Under the pieces are notes generated by a model. The model was given only the letters and a program-made list of their open reading frames with translations. It was not told the DNA's origin and ran no database searches. Made by a program: the position numbers and the translations under genes. A DNA stretch of 64,000 nucleotides from Branchiostoma floridae (lineage: Eukaryota; Chordata; Leptocardii; Amphioxiformes; Branchiostomatidae). Positions 33,851-44,367 of this stretch are shown here, one piece after another. The DNA is taken from positions 12,793,075-12,857,074 of the forward strand of contig NC_049980.1 of NCBI RefSeq assembly GCF_000003815.2. The letters are read 5' to 3'. Positions within the stretch are counted from its first letter, which is position 1. Each line of letters starts with the position of its first letter.

Positions 33851-34911
33851 GTATGTACTAGGATATGTCTGGTGTAATATTGAACTCATTGGTTAACATG
33901 CTGTTTTCTGACGGTACTATTGCCCAGGAGCGTTGGTATTTAGCAGAAATGACTGTGTTGAGTTGGAATACGATGTTTGCATATGAATGGATATGATCTC
34001 GAAAGCGGCCGTAGAAACAGCATTTCCATAACGTAAAAACAACTTGTATTTGACAAATAAATTACAGGGTTCGATACATAGACCAGTCCCTATAAATATG
34101 ACGGTAAGTGCCATGCCCCTGACTGGCGCCTTTCTGACCTGCATGGAGTAGATTTTGGACCGTAGTGAGTTCCGAATTTCTGGGGTCAAATGCCAGCAGA
34201 ATAAGAAGTTTGCGTGCATTCCGCTTGGTGGCGTACACATCGAATTAGATATTCCCTATATGTAGACTAACGTTATGATAGTTTTGATTTCCAACAAAGT
34301 CACTATCGGCAACAGTATTGTTTTACAGTTTACTAGATGGATGTTAGACATAGACTAGATGGATGTTAAACAAATTCGTATGATAGTTTCAGACAAACAT
34401 CTGGTTCCCTTCCCGTATCATGAGTAATGTTTGCTACACGTCCGAACCCTGCAGAACATAATGATGTCAACGTCTGAGAACGGGTACATGGTTTTGAGTA
34501 CTAGTCTAGACAGAAGGCAAATAGTGCATCTAGTTTCAAAGAATACTGTTTTAATGGCTAACTTTTTGCCGACACGTATCAATTTTGAATGATTATGATT
34601 ATGCTTGCACGTATATGCAAATTTTCGGATATAACACAAAGCATTGCACTTGAGATCTGATCTTTTTACAATACTTTGTGATTTTTTCGGTTAGCCGTGG
34701 TCTGACTGCCGTAATGGCACGGAATTACATGGTGATGATGATGATGATGATGATTTGACCGTCACCATGGTTTCTTTGACTACCCTGGATTATATAGAAA
34801 ATACTATCCGTCGTCTACAAGCCCAGCCATAAGGGTAGGTCACTCGCCTGAATAAATATGGTGATAATCAGACTGGAAAAAAAGAAGAATGCACATTTTG
34901 GGAAAAGAAGC
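33851..34911. other. Intergenic between annexins 2 and 3, part 2
   Basis: No gene is supported. It contains a short GAT microsatellite at 34731-34755. Confidence 0.4.
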
Positions 34912-35020
34912 TGCCTCGACCCGGGATTGAACCAGGGACCTTTAGATCTCCAATTTGTCAAGCCAGTATGCCGGCTTCCGGGACTTCAGTCTAACGCTCT
35001 CCCAACTGAGCTATCGAGGC
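34912..35020 (-). tRNA. tRNA-Phe (GAA) with a 36-nt intron-like insertion
   Basis: On the minus strand a 109-nt segment folds as a tRNA once 36 nt are removed. The acceptor stem GCCTCGA/TCGAGGC pairs at all seven positions, discriminator A. The D arm is TAGCTCAGTTGGGAGAGCG, the anticodon arm TTAGA-CTGAAGA-TCTAA with anticodon GAA, and the T arm CCTGG-TTCAATC-CCGGG. The mature length is 73 nt. The insertion lies exactly between positions 37 and 38, the standard nuclear tRNA intron site, and contains an AAGCC...GGCTT hairpin. A TTTT terminator follows within about 12 nt of the 3' end. The A and B boxes look intact. A tRNA-derived repeat is an alternative, but the compensated acceptor stem favours a real gene. 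Confidence 0.75.
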
Positions 35021-35678
35021 ACATAGTCCAAAATGACACGTGACAGTCTCTGGGCCTTGATAACCAAAGATCACATTCCACGGAAGACAGGTGCACGGTG
35101 TAGGCAAACTTTGGTATTCATTTCCTTACAGAAAGACGCTCATATGCTACATGAAGCATACATCGCTGGTTTGCAAATCGACAAAGTTAAGTTACGCCTA
35201 CACCTCATTTACCAATTCTCTTATAATGAATTAATTAATAAACTTGTATCGCCAGTTAACTGAAAAATTGTTATGTAAATGAGGTCGACTATTCATCACA
35301 ATTCTTTATTATTGAAATGCTGATCCTTATGTTTGGCTTTAATGCCTTTAACTCAAGGATATGGTAATTCCATGGTATCTATATAACAAAACCCTATTGG
35401 TTAGTAACCTCCTCAGCATGTGGTAGTGAAAAGGAAATTCTAGGCATACGGTGGAGTCAAAGGGCGAAGTTAAAGGAACCACTTCCGTGTGCGTGTCACA
35501 TCGCGCTCCGTGGTTTGTAGACAACAGGTGCCCCCTTACACACCCTCACACCCAGTGACCCTTACCCCTCCCACCCAACCAGCTGACCGGTCAGTTAAAC
35601 ACCACCAGACGAGGCTAGCAGTTCCCTTTCCGACTTTTCTGTTCCATTCGCGTGTGAACTAACGGTGTCTGCACTGAA
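35021..35678. other. Upstream region of annexin 3
   Basis: Presumably holds the annexin 3 promoter and 5' UTR, with a C-rich stretch (35,530-35,590). No TATA box was recognised. Confidence 0.35.
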
Positions 35679-38600
35679 ATGGTAAGTCTAACTGTACTCT
35701 GCCATACTCTGTACGATTATGATCACCGTGGTATGACCGTAGCGTGCCTCGTATACCACAGCGTAGAAGGGCGTTGGCGTATTCAGTACGGGGCGTCGAC
35801 CTTAAGAACATGTGGCTGTCTTAAGATTTAGTATCAGTCGTAAACGTTGAACCAAGTACGCTACAAGATTCAGGGTTAGTGTGGTTGCATGGTTTCCTGT
35901 AGCAGAGGCCCGCTATAGGGGCGATACATGCCGCATGATTATGCATGTACTGACCCGTGTAAAATGTGAAAAGCGCTGCTCGCGAACCCAGTGTTCAGAA
36001 TACTAAGTAGGTCTATGCTATGTACACCGTTAGTTACATAGATACGCGTCGGTCACGTTGCCAGGCCGGTTGATCCCAAGCACTTATAACATAACTGAAT
36101 GTTTCTGCACTGTATTCAGGAGGAAATTTCCATTAAACATGGCGGTCAGTAGGCGTGTCAGGTGGACAGCAGTTTACTTAGGTTGTTATCAGTCTCTGCA
36201 TACCGCATGCTTTCCTTCACTCAATCAATCATAGTTTTAGATTTAAAAAAAAAAAAAAATCTTGGCTGTGAATTACTACATATTGCGATTACAGAAAGCT
36301 GTAGGCAGCAATAAATTGTGTCTGTTTTAATACTAGTGGTTAACCTGTTTTTTTAATGGAAATGAACTAAATTCCTATCAGGCTGTTTTCGATTACGGCA
36401 TGTTTCTATCTGATAATGGTATAAAGCAAACACGACACGCCTGCACAGTGATACAAGAATCAAAGGCTGTTTCAGAAACCGTACTGTGTCAACACAACAG
36501 CATTGTAGCCCACGTCCCGTGACAAGGTGGATTGCATTGTGTTTTGTATACATTTACATGTAAATCGTGTAGCACCTGTAACGAATATGCTTTCAGATAC
36601 CGCGATATCGTAGCTTACAGCATTCCGTGCTACTCGTATCAGCATGATATATATGATATACTAGTAGTTTCATATAGCACTAATGGGTATATGGTATGCT
36701 AATTCTCCTTCTCTAGGCGTAATTCTGCTCAGAGCCATTTATTCTAATCACGGTACGCCCTGATAACCACAAAAGGGCGTTCCTACCTAGCAGAGGCACC
36801 CAGAAAGGGTCATGGTACAATATATTGGCTCAGAATCAAGGCAGATACATACGTATTCTAATAGTCATGCACTTTCAATGATATTTGTTAAAGAACATAG
36901 AGGAAACGGAGTTGAAACTTGTGGTTGTTGCTTTTTCACACGACAACCCAAGAATTGGGAACACATTCTTATAAGATATCTATTACTCAAACTTCCCCTA
37001 AATATTCCTGCACTTTACACAAAGCCACCCACGCGTTTTCTATCCCACGGGAGGGTGGGGCGCGTTCTGGTCTCACATCCGTTCGATTGTGCACTGTTGC
37101 TGAACGCATATGTTTTAAAACATTAGATAATGAATAAAGAAGAAAGGGGTGACCAGAATCAATACTTTGTAATAATCTTAAAACGGTTCAAGCTAGGAGA
37201 CTGTATATATTTCCCTTTGTTGACCCGTTTCACCTGTTCCATTACGGCTGTCAACAATGCGTTGATAAATAATGCAAAGACTGATGACTGATTCGCACAC
37301 GATGTATTTCCCTTATCACGAGTAAGTGATCGTGAGTCACAGAGGGGCGGATCAAGAAAGATTAAAAAGGGCATGGAGATTGGAAAGATCGATGAGAATT
37401 TTCAAGGACACAAATGGTCACAATAATGTATCCGAAACTGCCGTGAACCTTCCTGATCTTGCCAAGAAACACGATTCATTAGCGATTTGTATACGTAATC
37501 CCTAGCGTCTGTTGATATTTGATATACGAAGCTTTCAATATAGATATATGTGCTGAAATACAAAGACGAACATGATCTAAGTGATATTATTACACGGTAT
37601 GAAATGTCCCGAGAATAGTTTAAAATTTGCCGATACATTATCTGGTCATGTGGTGTTGTTCCCTGTTCACTTCAACTTTACTGTTTGTTCCTTTATCCGA
37701 ATTCTGTCAGTGTTTACATAAACTTATTCGGTACCACGACTACAGTTTGTACAAGGTAACAGAGCTAGGTACGGATGATAAGCATCAAACTAACAAAAAA
37801 GGGATTAAAAAATCGCGGAGGCCTGAGTACTAGTTTGATTAATCACATAATGAAATAATTTACTATAGGTGAATCGCACATTGGCCCGAAGAATTTAAAA
37901 ATATTCAATTGATTATTTCATTTATAGGTTATGAAAAACTGAATGACCTGTTAGCGTGTGTATCTTAGAACAACACACGGCATTCTTAAAGCGGCCTTGA
38001 CCAGACTTCCTTGCGCTACTAACAACCACCTACAATCTTGTTGCCATGTAAACGCAGAACAAGGTTATGCAGTACAAAGCACGCCGAGCTTGACCCTTTT
38101 CGGATGCAAACATCCCTGTTTACCAAGTGATACTATCTCTATATATACCATGGCTACAAATGTTCAACATGAACTATGGACAGAAGGCACTTTGTTGGGC
38201 GTCCATGGAAAAAGTAGACAAAAAATAAACAAAGACAGGTGCATTATCAGCCTCTGCCCTAAAGCAAGATGCATGAATTTTTGATCGCGTCCACAATGTT
38301 TCTCCTGCACGCAACTTTAGAGTGCTCACATGCAAGATCCCAAGGTCTGGATAGTGTGCGTTGTACATAATGTATGAAATGTAGGAAGGAAGACACGTAA
38401 ATATTTGGGTAGTGCCGTCGTTGTCCACTCTGTTAGAGACAGCTTACTCTAGGCTAAATATAAAGTGCTATATATAAACTAAGATTTAAGTTATTTGCAT
38501 GTTAAAAAGTATAGGAAAAGCGGGAATTAGATATTCTTCTTTTTATGTACCTCCATCGAGCAATCTGCAATGATGTCTTTTTGCCACATTTGTACACAGG

Positions 38601-41600
38601 CTTCCGTCAACCCCTTTCCGGACTTCGACGCTGAGGAGGATGCCAAGATTTTGCGTAAGGCGATGAAAGGCTTCGGTAAGGGACATCAGCCTTAATCATT
38701 AGTGATAATTCATATAGTCTAGCATCAGTTGACATGTCATGCTATCTACGTCCGCTCTGTGGCGCAATCGCACGTGTATGCATGTATGTATGTATGCATG
38801 TATGTATGTGTGTATGTATGTATGTATGTGTGAGTGTGAATATGTGTGAGAGAGCTGAGAGATAGAGTGAGTTAGTTGGCTTGTGTGTGTGTGTGTGCGT
38901 GAATGAGTGAGTGTGGGTGTCTATCTCTATTTCTTTCACTTTCTCTCGGCATGCCTAAATCTCTCTGTACGTCTCTGTGTGTCTGTGTGTGAACGTGTCT
39001 GTGTGCACGCGTTCGCGTGCAAAGTAGTGTTTTCCTAATTCCTGATACGTCCAACATAGCGCACCTTTGCCTTGGGTTACAGGCACGGACGAGGACGCCA
39101 TCATAGAGATCCTGTGTCATCGCTCGAACGACCAGAGGCAGGAGATAGACACCATGTTCAAACAGGCGTATGGCAAGGTCAGTTTTTCCAAAGTCTACTA
39201 TAGGCTGACAAACGGTTAACACTATAAGGCAAAAAGACAATAGTTGCAATTTACAGTAAAAATGCTGACTTGTATCCAAAACATCTTAATGATCGTTATG
39301 ATTTGAAAATGTATCCTTAAATGTATCCGAACATTTGTCGACGTTTTATAGGACCTGATAGACGAGCTGAAGAGCGAGCTCGGTGGGAACTTTGAGAAAG
39401 CGATCCTAGCGATGATGCAGAAACCTGCAGTGTATGACGCCACCTGCCTGAGGAAGGCCATGAAGGGCGCGGGGACGGACGAGGCCACTCTCATTGAGAT
39501 CATGTGTACCAGGAAAAATGATGTGAGTTACTCCATCCATGCCAGAAATGCGAAGGGAAGAAAAGTTATATCATTTTCAATGTTTGAAGATACAATACAG
39601 AAAGGGGTGCTGTACATGTTGTTGAGGAACATGCGCTAATAATGTTTCTTTCTCTATGTTTACAGGAGTTGACGGCAATAAAGGAGGCGTACAACGCAGG
39701 TACTACATCAACAACATTCTTTATTGACACAACAATACAAACAAACAAACACAGAAATCGATACGAATAGTATAACCATATGAATAAATCAGCATGCTAA
39801 GTTGTACGTATCATTTATATTATTTAAACTAAGCATTCTTTGAGGCATTTACCTACTTGTACACAGTGAGGGCTATCTCCTCCTAAAATATAGTTGAATT
39901 TATTTCTGGAAACAAGTTATAAGGTATTAGAGGTAGCATAAGACCCATGCAAGCTTTATTTGTTTTAACTGCTCAAAAATGAAATTGACCAGAAATGTTG
40001 ACATTTTTATTTAATCATGGGAAAACAAGTCCATCAAGAAGGATATACATTTAGCAGAACAAAGTCAACATGCAGGTATATTTCCATATATGCACTATGA
40101 AGTTTTTGGTATTGAGAAAGTTTTTCTACACTGTAGAGTTTGACCGTGACCTTGAGGAGGACTTGAAGAGCGAGACAAGCGGACACTTCGAGCGGCTGTT
40201 GGTGTCTATGTGTCAGGTGCGCCACCTAGAGATTATGGAGTAAATTACACCTGGTAGCAGTGATTGCGTTCCATCGCACTTTGAATGCAATGGCGAATGT
40301 CGGAATGGCCCCTTACCGGAAGGATATTACATGGATCAAGGAATCTGAAAGAAAAAAAAACTGTAAATATTGCCCGGAGGTGTGATCTTCGATTTCATGT
40401 TTGCTTTGTTTTTGTACCCAGGCTAACCGTGATGAGTCATACGAAGTTGATGAGGAGGAAGCTGAAAGTGACGCACAGGAGCTCTTTGACGTAAGCGGAC
40501 TTCTTTAGATTACCGTGTATCATTCATTACTTTACATACTGGGTGTATCAGGTCACCATACCAATGATTGTTGCATCCCGTGATTGTTTTTCCAGGCCGG
40601 GGAGGGAAAGTTCGGCACCGACGAGTCCACCTTCAACATGATCCTGGCGCTGAGGAACTTCAACCAGCTCAGGGCCATATTCAGGGCGTATGAGAGGGTA
40701 TGATGCTACGGACCGATAGAATACATATTTACAAATATGCTTTTTATACCAGAATTTCTGTTATAGCTGTACTATCGTCTTGCTTTAGGGACTCTTTTGT
40801 GGGAACTTGGACACAGACCAAATGGCAGATTTGTTCTTTGGTGTTTACAAAGTTACCAACCATCGTCAATGGCAAGCATAATATCAAGTTGATATATTCA
40901 GCAAATTTGTTGGTCTGCTGCTACAGATTGCCGGCACAGACATCCTGGACAGCATCAAGGGCGAGTGTACCGGGAGCCTGGAGGATGGATACCTCACCAT
41001 CGGTTTGTATTTACCATGAGCAAATAGGCGTATGGGAACTGTTTCAAAAGAACAATGTGGACTCATTACTTCTGTTAGGTATTAGAAAACTAGAAATCAT
41101 TACGTTACAAATACTTCTGTTATAAAGTTGTTTCCAGACTAAATTGTTAGCTAAAACGGAATCATACCTACAATAGCACGAATTACCAACGTAACGTAAC
41201 ACGTAACATGACGTTTTCAGTTCAAATAGCTTCCTCCTTAATCATTTTGTTCCTTAAGGTTTATCTTAAGATGTGTTATGTATGTTTAATTTGTTGTCTC
41301 CACGAAGCCAAGGGTGCCATGGATACGCCCGCGCTGTTCGCAGAGCGCCTGTACAAATCCATGAAAGGCTTGGGGACAGACGATAAAACACTCATCCGGA
41401 TAGTAGTAACAAGAAGTGAGGTCAGTAATCTGTGACCACTAACTCTTGTGTCCTCGCAACTTCATCACCACACAACTCTTTTCATTAGCGTTTACGTCCA
41501 AACCCACGGTCCTGTTTTCCCGCACCAAAATAACTCCTTTCGGCAACATATCTTTGAAAAAGTGCCTTTTCTAACAAGGAGGTTCGCCATTTTAAGAGTC

Positions 41601-42810
41601 TAATGCATTGTGGGTAATATGTCAAAGGTTAAGTTCCTTTAGACACAAACAAAACACGTCTGGACCTTTGTTTGCAAACGAAAACAATGGTGAGACCAAG
41701 GTGAAAGAGTTGTTGATGAGTTTGCTACGGGGCACTTCTCCGCATGTTATGTGTGGCTAATGTTCCTGTTACACCTTTAGCGGGGATTGCATTGGATGCG
41801 CCTGCCTACTTCGCAGCACTGTTGAACAGGTCTATGTCTGGTGCGGGAACTGCGGATGACGACTTGATCCGCGGTGTGGTGTCTCGCAGCGAGGTCAGTA
41901 ATGCATGGCCAAACAGTAGACCTCCGCTCTGCAGTGTGTGCTATCAACATTCCATGGCGTTTGTTTGAAATTCTTTTAACAGAATCAACTGATCCACCAA
42001 TCATTCTAACCAATCAGTGAGTCTACCACCTTGTGCTGCCATGCTATTGACCTTTGCAAGTGAGTCATAGGCCCGACTTATACACGTTTGGGGAGTCGAC
42101 ACGTGCGGAGTCGGTTTCAGATAAACTCTGCATTTTGCAAACAGAACTTTTGGCTTTTCGACTTGGAGTCGACTAAAACACGCGTGTAAATCGGGCCATG
42201 GTTTCTCTTCTCTCTTTTGTATTTAATATACCCATGACATGTCGACGTCTCTACTAGTTTTGCTGTCTTTCACGTATGTTGTGTGTTGTAAATGTGCCTA
42301 TAATTTCTACCGCATGACGTGGTGATTTAATTTCTTTGGCTGCTTGCAATAGTGCACTTAATATACATTACATTTTCGTGTGATGATGTGTACGTAGTGG
42401 TGACATTTTCGGTCAGGATATCTCTATATCTTGATTGAATTGATTTAGGTTACAGTGGCAATGTTTTCAGTGTGGACCTGAAGAAATATTGAAAAAAAAA
42501 AAACAAGGGAAAGAATAGGAAAAGTGCTGCAAAATGTGAAGGCTGCCAAAGTTTTCTCTGATATTTGAAACTAACGCCGATGTTTTAACATATGTAACAG
42601 AAAGAGTAAAGGAGTATCAATTCATCGGAGATACTCTAAACACAGTACGTACGACGTAAACTGCAACATGTTTGGTCCTAACCGCTGCAGATTGACATGG
42701 AATACATCAAGGCGAAGTACGAGGAGATGTACGAGAAGCCCCTGGCAGACGCCATCGCTGACGACTGTGGAGGCGATTACAAGAAGTGCCTCATCTCCCT
42801 GCTCGGCTAA
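35679..42810 (+). CDS. Annexin 3 of the cluster (with alternative repeat-IV exon)
   Basis: Coding exons: 35679-35681 (ATG only), 38600-38675, 39083-39177, 39352-39522, 39666-39699, 40137-40216, 40422-40490, 40596-40697, 40927-41002, then either 41308-41420 or 41781-41893, and 42691-42810. With one alternative exon the product is 312 aa. It begins M-A-S-V-N-P-F-P. Calcium-loop motifs read GFGTDED (repeat I), GAGTDEA (II), KFGTDES (III) and GLGTDDK or GAGTADD (IV). The linker before repeat III is shorter than in annexins 1 and 2 (exons of 80 and 69 nt against 83 and 75), so it is the more diverged member. The stop is TAA at 42808-42810. It converges with the myosin gene about 1.5 kb away. Intron 1 (2.9 kb) shows no other gene. 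Confidence 0.92.
38773..38900. repeat. TGTA and TG microsatellites
   Basis: Variable TGTATG(CA)TGTATG repeats are followed by a (GT)n run in intron 2 of annexin 3. Probably length-polymorphic. Confidence 0.85.
41781..41893 (+). CDS. Alternative repeat-IV exon of annexin 3 (exon 10b)
   Basis: A 113-nt exon following TTACACCTTTAG and ending GAG|GTCAGT. It starts in phase 1 and ends in phase 0, as exon 10a (41308-41420) does. It encodes [11 protein letters not shown]... with [20 protein letters not shown] in place of [20 protein letters not shown]. Using both exons in one mRNA breaks the frame, so they should be mutually exclusive. The aspartate of the GxGTD loop is alanine here. Both exons look intact, with complete splice sites and no stop. 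Confidence 0.8.
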
Positions 42811-43236
42811 GCCACAGTCAAACACACGCTACAAATCGTGGCGGACTGCAGTTCTCGCTATTACGTTGCTGTTATTAATTTCAATGCAGTATAACATCAA
42901 AGTGTACCGCCTTTCACATTGGGTGAAATGCCAATATTGGTTGCGTTTAACCTGATTGCGGGCAAAAGAACGAGTTGTACTAATAATCGTATTTAATCAA
43001 GGTTTTCTGGCTTACACCACTGACTAGTGAAAAGCTCTCCTTGTTATCTGGGCTATTTTGTAAAGAGATAGGAGCTATTCACCAATGAATTATAAATGAA
43101 GTATGATTACATTCGTTCAATTTACAGCATGTATTCCAATCAAGAGGCAATGTATTTGAAAGATCACTCGATAACAATATACAATGGTACGCTGTGGTTG
43201 ACTTCTCAATTGTACAGTACTTTGGCCTAAGATTAA

Positions 43237-43242
43237 AATAAA
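43237..43242 (+). promoter_or_regulatory. Polyadenylation signal AATAAA of annexin 3
   Basis: The first clean AATAAA after the stop at 42810, giving a 3' UTR of about 450 nt. Confidence 0.6.
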
Positions 43243-43283
43243 CAAGTTAATTGAAATCCAACTGTCAAAAGTTGTTTTTTTCT

Positions 43284-43360
43284 ACCTCTATGAAAAATGG
43301 AGGTTATATTTTTGGCAGCCTTTGTGCCTGCCTGTGTGTCTGTTTGTCTTTCTGTTGGTG
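43284..43360. repeat. Fragment of a dispersed ACCTCCATGAAA-type repeat
   Basis: ACCTCTATGAAAAATGGAGG then TTATATTTTTGGCAGC and TGTGTGTCTGTTTGTC match, in inverse orientation, the right end of the 47667-48703 element. The downstream limit is unclear. It lies between the two convergent genes. Confidence 0.5.
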
Positions 43361-44201
43361 AACAAGAGAATTTAAGGCCGCACTGTTAATGGGTACCTGG
43401 CGTTCGCAATGGCATCTACCAGGCCCGGCATGCCGACAAAAAGTGGATAAAGGGCTATCAACCGAACTGTCACGGCTATCAACATGTAAAAAAAGCTAGA
43501 GTCTTAACGTCTTTATGCCCATATCCGTTCTGAAGTCTGCTGTCATGTCAGGCTATATGATATCTGTTATTTTCATACAGGAAATTATGTGTTCGGCTTC
43601 GGCATTGTTTTCTTCATTAGTGTTTAATGGACGGATTTTGGCAAACAAAACCAAACTGCCAAAGTAACGGAAAGGTATGAACTTGGGGCTTTCAACCTTA
43701 TCGTGACCGCGGTGAGAGGAGAGACGACACAAGGCCGAGATTTTGTTGTTAAGTTATCCAGGATGAACACTTGCTAGGCAGGGTTCACTTGTAGTAAGCT
43801 TAAGGTTTTGACGACTGGAGTTTGATAATTGTGCATTGTGCACTATCAAAGATTGTTTCTAGTAAGCTTCTCCCTGGAAATGTCATTGGACTAAAATGTA
43901 TGCTTAAGCCATGATGGTAACAGCATAACCATATTATACGATAACGGCTTGTGCTATCACGTTTATAATATCAAATGGTGGCTTTGCGTGCTATGCCATT
44001 TATCAACTATTTAGGAAACAGAGCGACCAACATATTAAATGTTTTACTAAACCTAAATAACCTCATTGCATCCTAGTTCATCTAGGTGAAGTCTAAACAA
44101 CAGTCTTAAAATAACCGAGGCGATATTGTCCAACAGATCTATACTATTGTCAATAAGAAGCACTAAAGAAAAGACAGATGATCAACTCGGGAAGGTCATA
44201 T

Positions 44202-44207
44202 TTTATT
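44202..44207 (-). promoter_or_regulatory. Polyadenylation signal of the myosin gene
   Basis: TTTATT on the plus strand (AATAAA on the minus strand), 160 nt past the myosin stop codon. The 3' UTR is therefore short. Confidence 0.55.
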
Positions 44208-44367
44208 ACCAACTTTTCCACTTTTAGGAAGATGAATTCTTTCGTGGCAAGTTTCCAGCAAATTTGCGAGCAATTACCATTAGATATCTATATACCATAC
44301 GTATGGTAAGCGCTTGAACAAAATAAGCTTGGTGCATTCTTGTTGGAACACATTTCTTAAAATCATA

